A DNA stretch of 64,000 nucleotides, taken from positions 186,001-250,000 of the forward strand of contig NZ_FQWS01000002.1 in the NCBI RefSeq assembly GCF_900129745.1. The letters are read 5' to 3'. The position numbers and the translations under genes are program-made. The DNA is from Winogradskyella jejuensis. GTDB lineage: Bacteria; Bacteroidota; Bacteroidia; Flavobacteriales; Flavobacteriaceae. This document shows positions 1-7,453 of this stretch, one piece after another (positions within the stretch are counted from its first letter, which is position 1; each line of letters opens with the position of its first letter). The notes below the pieces were generated by a model, which was given only the letters and a program-made list of their open reading frames with translations, did not search any database and had not been told where the DNA came from.

Positions 1-305
1 CCAGGGCATGCGCCACTGAGTGCCCAACCAAGTCCAAATATACTTCCACCTATAATATATCGTTTAAAACCTCTATCTTTTTTTGGGACTCTTATCAAAC
101 GACCTTCAGTAGTTTTTATGCTCATCTTTTTTGAAATCAATAGCAATAGGATTCCTGTGGTAATCGCTGTGCCAATAATACCATACATATGAAAGGATTG
201 AAACTTAAACATTTCAAAAATGCGGTACCATGAAACAGCCTCGGATTTTACTAATACAATTCCAAAGAATATACCAACCAGAAAAAATTTAATGTATTTA
301 CTCAT
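1..305 (-). CDS. YeeE/YedE family (DUF6691-type) transporter half, partial
   Basis: This is the N-terminal part of a membrane protein; the gene runs off the left edge of the window. The start is the ATG at 303-305 on the minus strand, two bases after the stop of the upstream YeeE-type gene. The visible product begins MSKYIKFFLVGIFFGIVLVK, continues through the segment FQSFHMYGIIG, and reaches GLGWALSGACPG at the edge. The Cys in that glycine-rich motif matches the conserved sulfur-relay Cys of YeeE/YedE proteins. The family imports thiosulfate or related sulfur compounds across the inner membrane. Together with the next gene it makes a split two-protein version of a normally longer YeeE. Two membrane segments are visible in the part present. 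Confidence in the family is high; the exact substrate is inferred. Confidence 0.85.
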   Translation of the reverse strand, partial: MSKYIKFFLVGIFFGIVLVKSEAVSWYRIFEMFKFQSFHMYGIIGTAITTGILLLLISKKMSIKTTEGRLIRVPKKDRGFKRYIIGGSIFGLGWALSGACP

Positions 306-307
306 AA

Positions 308-865
308 TTAAAATAAGATTGGAAATATTAAATGAATCATTATTAAACCACCGATAAAGAAGCCGATAACGGCAACTAAAGATGGTAATTGTAAACTACT
401 AAGTCCTGTAATTGCATGTCCAGAGGTACAGCCGCCAGCATATCGCGTACCAAAACCAACTAAAAACCCGCCAATTATCAAAATTAGCATGCCTTTAATG
501 GAGAAAATATTTTCCCAACTAAAAAGCTCATCTGGTAACAGAGATTTACCAGCATTTTTAAAGCCTAATTCGTTTAAAGCAGTTATGGATTGTTGACTTA
601 AAGCGATATCTGTAGGATTAGAAAGCAAATGGTGAGCAATAAAACCACCAACAATAGCGCCCAGTACTACTGTGAGATTCCATCTATGGGCTTTCCAATC
701 AAAATCGAAAAAAGCAACGCGCTTGCCAGCGCCACCCATAGAGCAAAGTGTGCGGAGGTTAGAAGACATACCAAATGTTCTTCCAAAATATAAGAGCAAG
801 AACATGACAATAGCAATTAAAGGGCCAGAAACATACCATGGCCAGGGTTCTAAAATGTAATCCAT
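308..865 (-). CDS. YeeE/YedE family sulfur transporter half
   Basis: This is a 185-residue integral membrane protein of the YeeE/YedE (sulfur transport) family. Hydrophobic segments lie near residues 11-30, 63-80, 125-140 and 158-183. The signature GGCTSGHAITG holds Cys146, the conserved Cys of the C-terminal half of the family, and Cys41 sits in the loop after the first segment. The protein is about half the length of E. coli YeeE and is followed two bases later by a second half-size member, so the pair probably forms one transporter. The upstream neighbour is a Cys-containing Crp/Fnr regulator. In other Bacteroidota, as I recall, such pairs sit with persulfide-handling enzymes, so the likely role is movement of thiosulfate or sulfane sulfur. 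The substrate is inferred. Confidence 0.88.
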   Translation of the reverse strand: MDYILEPWPWYVSGPLIAIVMFLLLYFGRTFGMSSNLRTLCSMGGAGKRVAFFDFDWKAHRWNLTVVLGAIVGGFIAHHLLSNPTDIALSQQSITALNELGFKNAGKSLLPDELFSWENIFSIKGMLILIIGGFLVGFGTRYAGGCTSGHAITGLSSLQLPSLVAVIGFFIGGLIMIHLIFPILF

Positions 866-923
866 AGGTTATTTTTTGTGACAAAAATAAAGTTCTATAT
901 CTAGGTCAATGTTACAAAGGTTA

Positions 924-1559
924 CTAAAACTCTAAAACATCTATTTTGTTTCTGCCAAGTTCTATCTTCCCTTCTTTTTCTAATTGCTTAAGTAATCTAG
1001 AAATAACAACTCTAGATGTGTGTAAATCTTCAGCGATGTCTTGATGGGTAATATCTAGTTGAGTAGAGGCAGTTAATTTTACTTTATCGGTTAAATATTT
1101 AAATAATCGCTCATCCATTCTCATAAAGGCAAGCGTGTCAATGGTCTCTAACATCTCGTCAAAGCGTATTTGGTAACTCTCAAGAATAAAATTTCGCCAA
1201 CTTTCATTAGTATGAAACCATAGTTGCATGTTTTCTATAGGTATCATAATTACTTCAGTGTCTTCATCGGCTACAGCTCTAATTTTACTTGAAGATTTAG
1301 ACATGCAGCAAGTTAAAGACATCGCGCAGGTATCTCCAGATTCTAATACATAAATTAAGAGTTCTTCACCATTTTTATCTTCACGTAATATTTTGATATT
1401 TCCCTTAATCAATAGGGGAATAAATTTTAGCTTTTGACCTATATCGATAATGATATCGTCTTTTTTAAACGTTTTTAAGGTCGCGACTTTAGCAATACTA
1501 CCTATTAAGACTGAATCGAATAAATATTCGAAAGATTGAAGAGTATCTGTATGTACCAT
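924..1559 (-). CDS. Crp/Fnr family transcriptional regulator with Cys cluster
   Basis: This 211-residue regulator has an N-terminal cyclic-nucleotide-binding-type beta-barrel (about 20-115), a dimer helix (about 120-150) and a C-terminal winged helix (about 150-208) with the recognition segment LHTSRVVISRLLKQLEKEG. The sensor domain carries Cys78, Cys84 and Cys85 in the segment GDTCAMSLTCCMS. The gene is read in the same direction as the two YeeE halves, with a 58-base gap. The position of the cysteines and the sulfur-transport neighbours suggest that it senses reactive sulfur or redox state rather than cAMP; this is inference. The family call rests on fold-diagnostic motifs and typical length. 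Confidence 0.88.
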   Translation of the reverse strand: MVHTDTLQSFEYLFDSVLIGSIAKVATLKTFKKDDIIIDIGQKLKFIPLLIKGNIKILREDKNGEELLIYVLESGDTCAMSLTCCMSKSSSKIRAVADEDTEVIMIPIENMQLWFHTNESWRNFILESYQIRFDEMLETIDTLAFMRMDERLFKYLTDKVKLTASTQLDITHQDIAEDLHTSRVVISRLLKQLEKEGKIELGRNKIDVLEF

Positions 1560-1602
1560 ATATCAAAAATAGTGAATTCAACTTTTGATATAAATAGTTT
1601 GG

Positions 1603-1630
1603 TTGTTTTTTAAATAATGTATTATATTTG
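1603..1630 (+). promoter_or_regulatory. Promoter of the tRNA-Arg gene (Bacteroidota type)
   Basis: TTG at 1603-1605 and TATATTTG at 1623-1630 match the -33 TTG and -7 TAnnTTTG elements with 17 bases between them. The tRNA starts 15 bases further on. Seen directly by eye, not scored. Confidence 0.6.
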
Positions 1631-1645
1631 CACCCACTTAAAAAC

Positions 1646-1719
1646 GGCCTCGTGGCGCAACTGAATAGCGCATCTGATTACGGCTCAGAAGGTTACAGGT
1701 TTGAATCCTGTCGAGGTCA
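1646..1719 (+). tRNA. tRNA-Arg (anticodon ACG)
   Basis: A full cloverleaf can be drawn. The acceptor stem GGCCTCG pairs with CGAGGTC at 1712-1718, with one G-T pair. The D arm is GCGC/GCGC. The anticodon stem TCTGA/TCAGA encloses the loop TTACGGC, so the anticodon ACG lies at 1680-1682. The T arm is ACAGG/CTTGT-like, around TTTGAATC. The discriminator is A1719 and the genome continues with CGA, so the 3' CCA is not encoded. ACG is the arginine anticodon expected to be deaminated to ICG for reading CGU, CGC and CGA. The gene stands alone with its own promoter and terminator. Confidence 0.95.
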
Positions 1720-1730
1720 CGAATAAATCA

Positions 1731-1764
1731 AAAGCAAGCTAAAACTAATAGCTTGCTTTTTTGT
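1731..1764 (+). terminator. Rho-independent terminator of tRNA-Arg
   Basis: AAAGCAAGCTA at 1731-1741 pairs with TAGCTTGCTTT at 1749-1759 around a seven-base loop and is followed by a T run. Confidence 0.8.
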
Positions 1765-1816
1765 TTTAGTAAGATTTTGATTTTCAAAGCGGAGCTTTGT
1801 CAGTCAAGACGAAGTC

Positions 1817-1832
1817 AATCTGTCGAGGTCAC
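1817..1832 (+). repeat. Duplicated 3' tail of tRNA-Arg
   Basis: These 16 bases repeat the last part of the T arm, the acceptor strand and the first base past the tRNA gene (1704-1720), with one C missing. The core TGTCGAGGTCAC is identical. Just upstream lies a perfect small inverted repeat, CAAAGC at 1785-1790 and GCTTTG at 1794-1799. Just downstream is a second complete terminator. No tRNA body precedes the copy, so it is not a functional tRNA. Confidence 0.75.
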
Positions 1833-1866
1833 AAAAAGCTCATCTAAACAGATGAGCTTTTTTTAT
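1833..1866 (+). terminator. Second terminator, after the duplicated tRNA tail
   Basis: AAAAAGCTCATCT at 1833-1845 pairs perfectly with AGATGAGCTTTTT at 1850-1862 around the loop AAAC, and a T run follows. It can also serve the 50-residue gene that converges from the right. Confidence 0.8.
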
Positions 1867-1874
1867 TTTCTAAT

Positions 1875-2027
1875 CTAATCTAAAGAATTCTTAGTTACAT
1901 AAGCCCTCCAACCGATAATTGCTAATTGCCATTTCTTAGCTTTAGTTAAATCTAGTTGTTGCTTAGTAAAAGATGGTAGCAAAAGCTTATTTGCTCTGGC
2001 TAAAACTTTAAAGAGACCTTTCTTCAT
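1875..2027 (-). CDS. Small basic conserved protein, 50 residues
   Basis: The reading frame runs from the ATG at 2025-2027 (minus strand) to the TAG at 1875-1877 and gives a 50-residue basic protein. It begins MKKGLFKVLARANKLLLPSF and ends with GWRAYVTKNSLD. The composition (many Lys and Arg, two hydrophobic patches, a single Pro-Ser in the middle) looks like a real small protein rather than chance. I recall closely similar 50-residue proteins in other Flavobacteriaceae, sometimes labelled SsrA-binding protein although they are far too short to be SmpB. Function is not known. It lies between the tRNA-tail terminator and another hairpin, so it is a single-gene unit. Confidence 0.72.
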   Translation of the reverse strand: MKKGLFKVLARANKLLLPSFTKQQLDLTKAKKWQLAIIGWRAYVTKNSLD

Positions 2028-2062
2028 GATATAAGTTAATATTCAAAGATATCTAAAAAAAG

Positions 2063-2088
2063 AAAACTTAGCGACGTGCTAAGTTTTT
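2063..2088. terminator. Hairpin with T tracts on both strands
   Basis: AAAACTTAGC at 2063-2072 pairs with GCTAAGTTTT at 2078-2087 around GACGT. A- and T-runs flank it on both sides, so it could terminate from either direction. It lies just upstream of the 50-residue gene; no gene ends against it from the right, so it may close an unrecognised minus-strand transcript. Confidence 0.5.
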
Positions 2089-2575
2089 CTGCTTTTTTGA
2101 TTGATTTAAGTTTTTGATTGGTTGGTTTAAATCTAAATTGAGAATATAATTTCTACAATTACTTTGACAATAGTTAGCATGGTTTTAATGTTTTAAAGGT
2201 TAATATTTTACTACAATTTCTTGATTGAGTTTTCAATATATATCGGTGATTAAGCTTCTGCCAAACACTTTTCTAAAAATCTATGAATTTGAATATGAAA
2301 TTATAAGTAAAAAAATGAATCTAGTTTCAAATAAAAACTTTTATTCCTTATTTTATGTTTTATTTTATTATCATATATGGTATATATTGTTTTTAATTGA
2401 AACATTTGAAGGGGATTTTGAGAACTGTTTTTAAAACTCAAGGGAAATTTCACTCTCAAAACTGCTGTTTTTGAAGGTTTGATCTTTTTTAATTTTAAAA
2501 TCAATAAATAAATATGACAGTTATCATAGTTTATTTCATCATTATTTTTTAACATAAAAACGACTTTATAAAATG
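2089..2575. other. Gene-free AT-rich stretch
   Basis: About 490 bases hold no convincing gene. The two frames present (69 residues on plus from 2225, 84 residues on minus from 2555) are rich in Phe, Tyr, Ile and Lys as expected by chance in AT-rich DNA, and neither shows a domain or a good start context. The only structure I see is a weak inverted repeat made of TTTTGAGA near 2417 and TCTCAAAA near 2454. Confidence 0.5.
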
Positions 2576-2583
2576 TATCTTTG
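2576..2583 (+). promoter_or_regulatory. -7 promoter element of the endonuclease I gene
   Basis: TATCTTTG matches TAnnTTTG and is followed by C as is common. It overlaps the first codons of a longer possible reading frame starting at 2573, so it argues for the downstream ATG at 2597 as the true start. No clear -33 TTG is visible. Confidence 0.55.
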
Positions 2584-2596
2584 CCAAAAATTAGAT

Positions 2597-4627
2597 ATGC
2601 GCAATTTTACGTTTTTGTTGTTTGTATTAACCTCTTTTTACGGTTGGTCTCAAACTTTAGTGATAAATGAGTTAGATGCAAATGACCCAAGCACTGACGA
2701 TGAAGAGTTTATAGAGTTAAAATCACTTACTCCAAATTTTTCTACAGATGGTTACATCCTAGTATTTTTTAATGGAAATAACACTTCTGCAGGAAATGAC
2801 TTAAGCTATTTAGCATTCGATTTAAACGGATATACAACAGATAGTAACGGATTATTGGTTTTAGGCAATCTTAATGTATCTCCGTTTCCGCAAGTATTAT
2901 TAACAAATGGGTTGTTTCAAAACGGGACTGATGCCGTTGCAATTTATCAGACATCGATTGATAACTTTCCCGATGGTACGCCAGCAACTTCTAATACAAG
3001 TTTCAATCTTGTAGATGCCTTAGTCTACGATACTGGCTCAGTTAGTGCTGTGGATAATGATTTGCTTATGGCTTTAGGTCAAACCACTCAGTATTTCGAG
3101 GGTTCTGATACAACCAATTCGCTTCAGCGCAGAGCTGACAACACATTTGAACCTGACACACCTACGCCAAGAGCTTTAAATGATGGTTCTGGAATTATAT
3201 TTAATGCTATTGCTATTTCTACAACAGAAACGCAATACATTGAAGGCGAAAGCTTTCAAATAACATTTACAGCAGACCAGAATGTAACTTCTGATGTTAC
3301 CTTTAATATCTCCTTATCTAATGGAACTTTTACAACAGGAGATTTTTCTGGCTCTACAAGTATTACAATTCCTAATGGTCAGAATACAGCTAGTACCTTT
3401 ATCTCTCTTTTAGATGACCCAAATGATGAAGGCGATGAAGAACTTGTTATTGAGTTTCTAGATTTAGTTGAGCCAATTGTTGCTTCAAATAACTTTATTA
3501 CCGTTCGTGTTGTAGATAACGATTTTACAACAGCTGCTTGGGGTACGCCATTAAATCCAACCTACGACCAAGTGACTAGTACACAACCTGTGAGTTATTA
3601 CAGTAGTTTAAATGGAAAGTCAGGACAAGATTTAAGAGATGCTGTACAAGTAATTATAGCAGACCCAAATGAGGTAAGAACACATAGCTATGCAGATGTT
3701 TTTAATATTTTAAAAATAGCAGACCAAAATCCTGAAAATAGTAACCAGGTTTGGTTGGTGTATACTGAAGAGGGACGTTCAAAATTAGATCAGCAAAATT
3801 CTGGAATAAGTACCGGGAAGTGGAATCGAGAGCATACCTTTCCTAGATCCAGAGGAGGTTTTAATGATTGGGACGATTTTGATGATGAAGCTACAGGAAT
3901 AAATGTCTTTATAACCACAAATGCAGACTCGTTACGTCATGCAAATTCTGATGCCCATGCTCTGAGAGCTGCGGATGCATCAGAAAATAGTCGAAGAAGT
4001 AATGCAAATTATAGTAACAATTTCTCTACAACTTCAGGATTAAGAGAATATAATGGTCCTGCAAATGTCGACCCAGCAAATGGAATAGGCATTAGCTTTA
4101 GAGGTGATGTGGCTCGTAGTGTTTTATTTTTAGACTTAAGATATAACGGACTTGATGTTGTTAGTGGTTTCCCAAACTCTAATGATAGCAACGATGATGG
4201 TACTTTGGGAAATTTGGATGTGTTGTTGCAATGGCACGAAGATGATACTCCAGATGACTATGAAATGAACAGGAATAATGTTGTTTACGAGTGGCAACGG
4301 AACAGAAACCCCTTAATTGATTTGCCAGATTTAGTAGATTATATCTGGGGAGATAAGGTAGGGCAAGTCTATAACGGCGCTTTAAGTGTGGAGGAAACTG
4401 AAACAAATCGCTTTTCTTTTTATCCAAATCCTTCAGAAGGAAAGATTATATTTCAAGGTATAGAGGCCAATACTAAGATTGAAGTACTCTCTATTGAAGG
4501 TCGAAAAATACAAGACTTGAATATAGATAGTTCTAATACTGTGGATTTAAATCTCTCGAAGGGTATTTATCTGATTAAATTTTACGACGATACTAAAACT
4601 GAAACCAAACGTTTAGTAATAAAGTAA
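2597..4627 (+). CDS. Secreted endonuclease I family nuclease with T9SS tail
   Basis: This 676-residue secreted protein starts with a signal peptide (MRNFTFLLFVLTSFYGWSQT). The order of domains is a lamin-tail-like domain (about 20-190, LVINELDANDPSTDDEEFIE), a Calx-beta-like or Ig-like region (about 200-310), an endonuclease I domain (about 325-600) and a type IX secretion sorting domain (last 80 residues). The nuclease motif WNREHTFPRSRGG near residue 409 contains the expected catalytic His. The tail has FYPNPSEGKIIF and KGIYLIKFYDDTKTETKRLVIK broken by short gaps, typical of type A signals. The protein should be exported by Sec, then T9SS, and degrade extracellular DNA or RNA. The ATG at 2597 is preferred over 2573 because a promoter element overlaps the latter. 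It is monocistronic. Confidence 0.9.
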   Translation: MRNFTFLLFVLTSFYGWSQTLVINELDANDPSTDDEEFIELKSLTPNFSTDGYILVFFNGNNTSAGNDLSYLAFDLNGYTTDSNGLLVLGNLNVSPFPQVLLTNGLFQNGTDAVAIYQTSIDNFPDGTPATSNTSFNLVDALVYDTGSVSAVDNDLLMALGQTTQYFEGSDTTNSLQRRADNTFEPDTPTPRALNDGSGIIFNAIAISTTETQYIEGESFQITFTADQNVTSDVTFNISLSNGTFTTGDFSGSTSITIPNGQNTASTFISLLDDPNDEGDEELVIEFLDLVEPIVASNNFITVRVVDNDFTTAAWGTPLNPTYDQVTSTQPVSYYSSLNGKSGQDLRDAVQVIIADPNEVRTHSYADVFNILKIADQNPENSNQVWLVYTEEGRSKLDQQNSGISTGKWNREHTFPRSRGGFNDWDDFDDEATGINVFITTNADSLRHANSDAHALRAADASENSRRSNANYSNNFSTTSGLREYNGPANVDPANGIGISFRGDVARSVLFLDLRYNGLDVVSGFPNSNDSNDDGTLGNLDVLLQWHEDDTPDDYEMNRNNVVYEWQRNRNPLIDLPDLVDYIWGDKVGQVYNGALSVEETETNRFSFYPNPSEGKIIFQGIEANTKIEVLSIEGRKIQDLNIDSSNTVDLNLSKGIYLIKFYDDTKTETKRLVIK

Positions 4628-4631
4628 AAAA

Positions 4632-4661
4632 CAAAAGCCTGAACATATGTTCCGGCTTTTG
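4632..4661. terminator. Bidirectional terminator
   Basis: CAAAAGCC at 4632-4639 pairs with GGCTTTTG at 4654-4661; after one mismatch the stem continues through the palindrome GAACATATGTTC. It separates the convergent nuclease and BlaR1-type genes. Confidence 0.7.
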
Positions 4662-4679
4662 TATAGAATTTTATAAAGT

Positions 4680-6938
4680 TTAAAGTGGATTTGAGCTTAC
4701 TACTAAATCATCACCATATTTACCAAAGTTAACCGTTGGAATGCCATTGGTATTATTAAAAGTACCAACACTACTATTACCATCTTTATCTTTTACAGAA
4801 ATTTTGATTCTAACAATTTCTCCGTTTTTATTCCGCTTCAATTTTGAATACTTGACCGTGATACCTTTTTTTGCTAATTCCTTTTTGTGCGTATCCATGA
4901 GTTTATCTTGTGTGTCTTTAGTGATATAATGTAATACCATTTTACTGTCCTTGTTATCATCTTCAAACCTCACAGAATTTATTTGAACTTTATAGTCTTC
5001 ATTACTATTACGTAGTCTTTCAAACCTGTTTTTGGCTTCGTTGGTAGTTATAACTACTATACCATTTTCTCCTTTAGCACCGTATATTTCTGTTGCAGTT
5101 TTGTCGTCAACTATAGAAATAGATTCAATAATCGAATAATCTAAATCTTTCACATCAATTTTGCCTAATATATCGCCATTAATAACGATTAAAGGTTTTT
5201 TATTAGTGCTTAAAAATTTATTAAGTTCCGCTTTTGTAGAAGTTTTAAAAACATCAGTTGCTTCAACTTTAGAGATTTGCCATGCATTCTTCTTCTTACT
5301 AGCTTTCCCTTTAGTTTTTATCTCTACAACACCATCTTTCCCTTTTTTGCCATATAATGCAGTTGCTTTGTCACCCTTGATTACATTCACTTCGGAAATC
5401 TTATTTGGATTCATCTTTTTTAAATCCTTTTTAGATGCCACTTTTCCGTTTATAATATAAATCGGGTCTTTACCTTTAGAATTGCGAATTCTGAAAGTAT
5501 TTTTATAATTAATAGAATCCGCTTTGATGGTAAAACTATTTGAACTAAACTTAACATTACCATTAGACTTAAAGGTGTACGCAGTTTTTGGTTTTCCAGC
5601 AACAATACTATCTTTTGTTCTAAAGACATACCTCGCTTTGGCTTTTGGCTTTGTTTTAATGAAATAGACTGAGTCTGCTTCTATTTCAATTTCTTCTTCC
5701 TTATCTTCAATAATTTCTATAACAGGTTCTTCTATAATTTCAATAATTTCTTCGACTTCAGGTTCTTCGATAACCTCTATCACTTCCATGTTTGCAGGTC
5801 CCACCATTACCATACCGTTTTCAAATTTTACAAAACGGAATGGTTTTATTCCTTCTTTAGTGTCTGCCTTGTAGCTTGTAGAAGAGCCATCGTACTCGAA
5901 GCTAATATCGATTTTATTTATAAGTCCTTCAGAATTTCTCTTTAAAGACTTTAAAGTCATCTCTACACTTTCTTTCTTAAGATTCTCTTTCATCTTATCG
6001 AGGCTCTCATCACTCATCTTATTAGTAAAAACCACTTCAACTTTAGTGTCTATAACTTCACTTTCATTGGTTTTTGTTGGGGCTTCTACAAATACTTCTT
6101 TGGTATTAAAACTCATAAGAAAGATGAAGAAAAACGGAAGAACTAGAAATGACTTCCAGCGATTAATTGATTTTGATTGATGTTTTTGTAACATAACGAT
6201 TCGTTTTTTGATTAATGAATTATAAAAATTTGATGTAAGATTGATGTTAGCGTTTCCTATACTTGTTTTCAGTAAAAGTTGCTGATATTCTGCTGATGAT
6301 TCTGATATTCTCTGTGTTTCCGCATCAGCGATATATTCGAGGTTTTGCTGAATACTCTTATGATATAACCAAGCTAAAGGATTAAACCAAAATGCAACAC
6401 ATGCTAATCGAGAAATTATGATATCTAATGAATGCCATTGGCGAACATGTACTTTTTCATGATTTAATATAAGTTGTAGTTCGTCTTCTGAAAATAGATT
6501 AGGATTGTAAACTATCCATTTGAAAAATGAAAATGGAGAAATCTTACTTTTTACAACAACATAAGTGTAAATACCATCTTTGTTTTTAGAATTTTTGACA
6601 AGCAATACTAACAAAGAACCAAATTGAAATATAAACTGTGCTAAGAAAATAACGACACCGATTATGTAAATGTAGCTGAGCAATTGCAACCAATCAAAAG
6701 TTTCGTTTTGTATTATCTCTGTTGGTGTGTATACTAACTCAAATGGGATATTAGTGTTTACCGTTGTTTCTACAGGTATATAAACAGGGATTTCTACTAG
6801 AGGTAGCAAAGAAGCTATTACAATACCAAAAAATAAGAACCATCTATTGTGACTAAAAAAAGTTTCCTTCTTTAGGAAAAGTGTATAGCCTAGATGCATT
6901 AATAGGAGTAGGGCACTAGATTTTAATAAGTAATCCAT
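4680..6938 (-). CDS. BlaR1-type M56 membrane metallopeptidase with plug-like modules
   Basis: This is a 752-residue BlaR1/MecR1-like protein. Residues 1-280 hold membrane segments (about 5-22, 33-52, 86-114, 175-192, 263-277) and the gluzincin site His160-Glu-Lys-Val-His164, with Glu201 in QNLEYIADAE as a likely third ligand. The rest, expected outside the cytoplasm, is not a penicillin-binding domain. It has a repeated 80-residue domain (about 298-380 and 664-748, both with LKRNxxG and SxxxxDG-like strands), an acidic Glu/Ile linker (384-421), and two TonB-plug-like modules (491-543 and 581-633) ending in YGKKGKDGVVEIKTKG and YGAKGENGIVVITT. It follows the BlaI repressor gene by one base. 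By analogy, signal-driven proteolysis would inactivate BlaI; the signal is unknown. Confidence 0.88.
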   Translation of the reverse strand: MDYLLKSSALLLLMHLGYTLFLKKETFFSHNRWFLFFGIVIASLLPLVEIPVYIPVETTVNTNIPFELVYTPTEIIQNETFDWLQLLSYIYIIGVVIFLAQFIFQFGSLLVLLVKNSKNKDGIYTYVVVKSKISPFSFFKWIVYNPNLFSEDELQLILNHEKVHVRQWHSLDIIISRLACVAFWFNPLAWLYHKSIQQNLEYIADAETQRISESSAEYQQLLLKTSIGNANINLTSNFYNSLIKKRIVMLQKHQSKSINRWKSFLVLPFFFIFLMSFNTKEVFVEAPTKTNESEVIDTKVEVVFTNKMSDESLDKMKENLKKESVEMTLKSLKRNSEGLINKIDISFEYDGSSTSYKADTKEGIKPFRFVKFENGMVMVGPANMEVIEVIEEPEVEEIIEIIEEPVIEIIEDKEEEIEIEADSVYFIKTKPKAKARYVFRTKDSIVAGKPKTAYTFKSNGNVKFSSNSFTIKADSINYKNTFRIRNSKGKDPIYIINGKVASKKDLKKMNPNKISEVNVIKGDKATALYGKKGKDGVVEIKTKGKASKKKNAWQISKVEATDVFKTSTKAELNKFLSTNKKPLIVINGDILGKIDVKDLDYSIIESISIVDDKTATEIYGAKGENGIVVITTNEAKNRFERLRNSNEDYKVQINSVRFEDDNKDSKMVLHYITKDTQDKLMDTHKKELAKKGITVKYSKLKRNKNGEIVRIKISVKDKDGNSSVGTFNNTNGIPTVNFGKYGDDLVVSSNPL

Positions 6939-6939
6939 T

Positions 6940-7299
6940 TTACTTTTTCTTTTCGATTATATCAATAATTTCTTTAAGTTCTTCTACGCTAATTTTTTCC
7001 TCTTTTGCAAAAAAGGATACCATATTTTTGTAGGAATTGTTAAAGTAGTTAGCTATAGCTGTATTCATGTACTTAGCTTTGTAATCTTCTTTTTTAATAA
7101 TAGGATAGTATTGGTGTGTTTTACCGTAGGCATTATAAGAGACATATCCTTTTTCTTCAAGATGTCTTATAATGGTAGAAAGCGTATTGTAATGTGGCTT
7201 ATCGTCTTTTATTTCTGCTAATACATCTTTTACAAATGCTTTTTCAAGACGCCACAAGATGTGCATTATTTCTTCTTCTTTGTTTGTTAATTTCTGCAT
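6940..7299 (-). CDS. BlaI/MecI/CopY family repressor
   Basis: This 119-residue winged-helix repressor has the usual family length. The N-terminal DNA-binding part contains LTNKEEEIMHILWRLEKAF and the wing segment THQYYPIIKKEDY, and the C-terminal helix (LKEIIDIIEKKK) is the dimerisation part. It is the first gene of a two-gene operon with the BlaR1-type metalloprotease, one base apart. Two copies of a 16-bp dyad just upstream of its start are the obvious operator, so the operon is probably autoregulated and induced when BlaR1 cleaves the repressor. The family members control beta-lactam or copper responses elsewhere, but no beta-lactamase is next to this pair. Confidence 0.92.
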   Translation of the reverse strand: MQKLTNKEEEIMHILWRLEKAFVKDVLAEIKDDKPHYNTLSTIIRHLEEKGYVSYNAYGKTHQYYPIIKKEDYKAKYMNTAIANYFNNSYKNMVSFFAKEEKISVEELKEIIDIIEKKK

Positions 7300-7339
7300 G
7301 TTTCTATAAATGAAATTGATGAATACATTTCAAATCTAT

Positions 7340-7375
7340 AACTATTTTTATAGTTTTCAAACTATTTTTATAGTT
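7340..7375 (-). promoter_or_regulatory. Tandem dyad operator upstream of the BlaI-type repressor
   Basis: AACTATTTTTATAGTT occurs twice, at 7340-7355 and 7360-7375, exactly 20 bp apart. Each copy is an inverted repeat, AACTAT/ATAGTT. The position, 41 bases upstream of the repressor start, and the two-turn spacing fit binding by two repressor dimers on one DNA face. Assignment to BlaI is inference. Confidence 0.65.
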
Positions 7376-7402
7376 ATTTAACGAAAAATTTAGTTTTAAA
7401 CT

Positions 7403-7430
7403 AAAAAAAGGCGAGTCTTACACTCGCCTT
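7403..7430 (-). terminator. Terminator of the plug-module gene
   Basis: On the minus strand AAGGCGAGT pairs with ACTCGCCTT (7422-7430 and 7408-7416) around five bases and a run of seven T follows. Confidence 0.8.
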
Positions 7431-7453
7431 GGTATTTTATTCTTTGTTGAAGC

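Noticed and set aside
1817..1832. Second tRNA gene
   Set aside because: Only the 3' tail is present; no D arm or anticodon arm can be drawn upstream.
2225..2555. Two overlapping small reading frames (69 residues on plus, 84 on minus)
   Set aside because: Both are low-complexity in AT-rich DNA, have no domain, no promoter and no conserved start context; they overlap each other on opposite strands.
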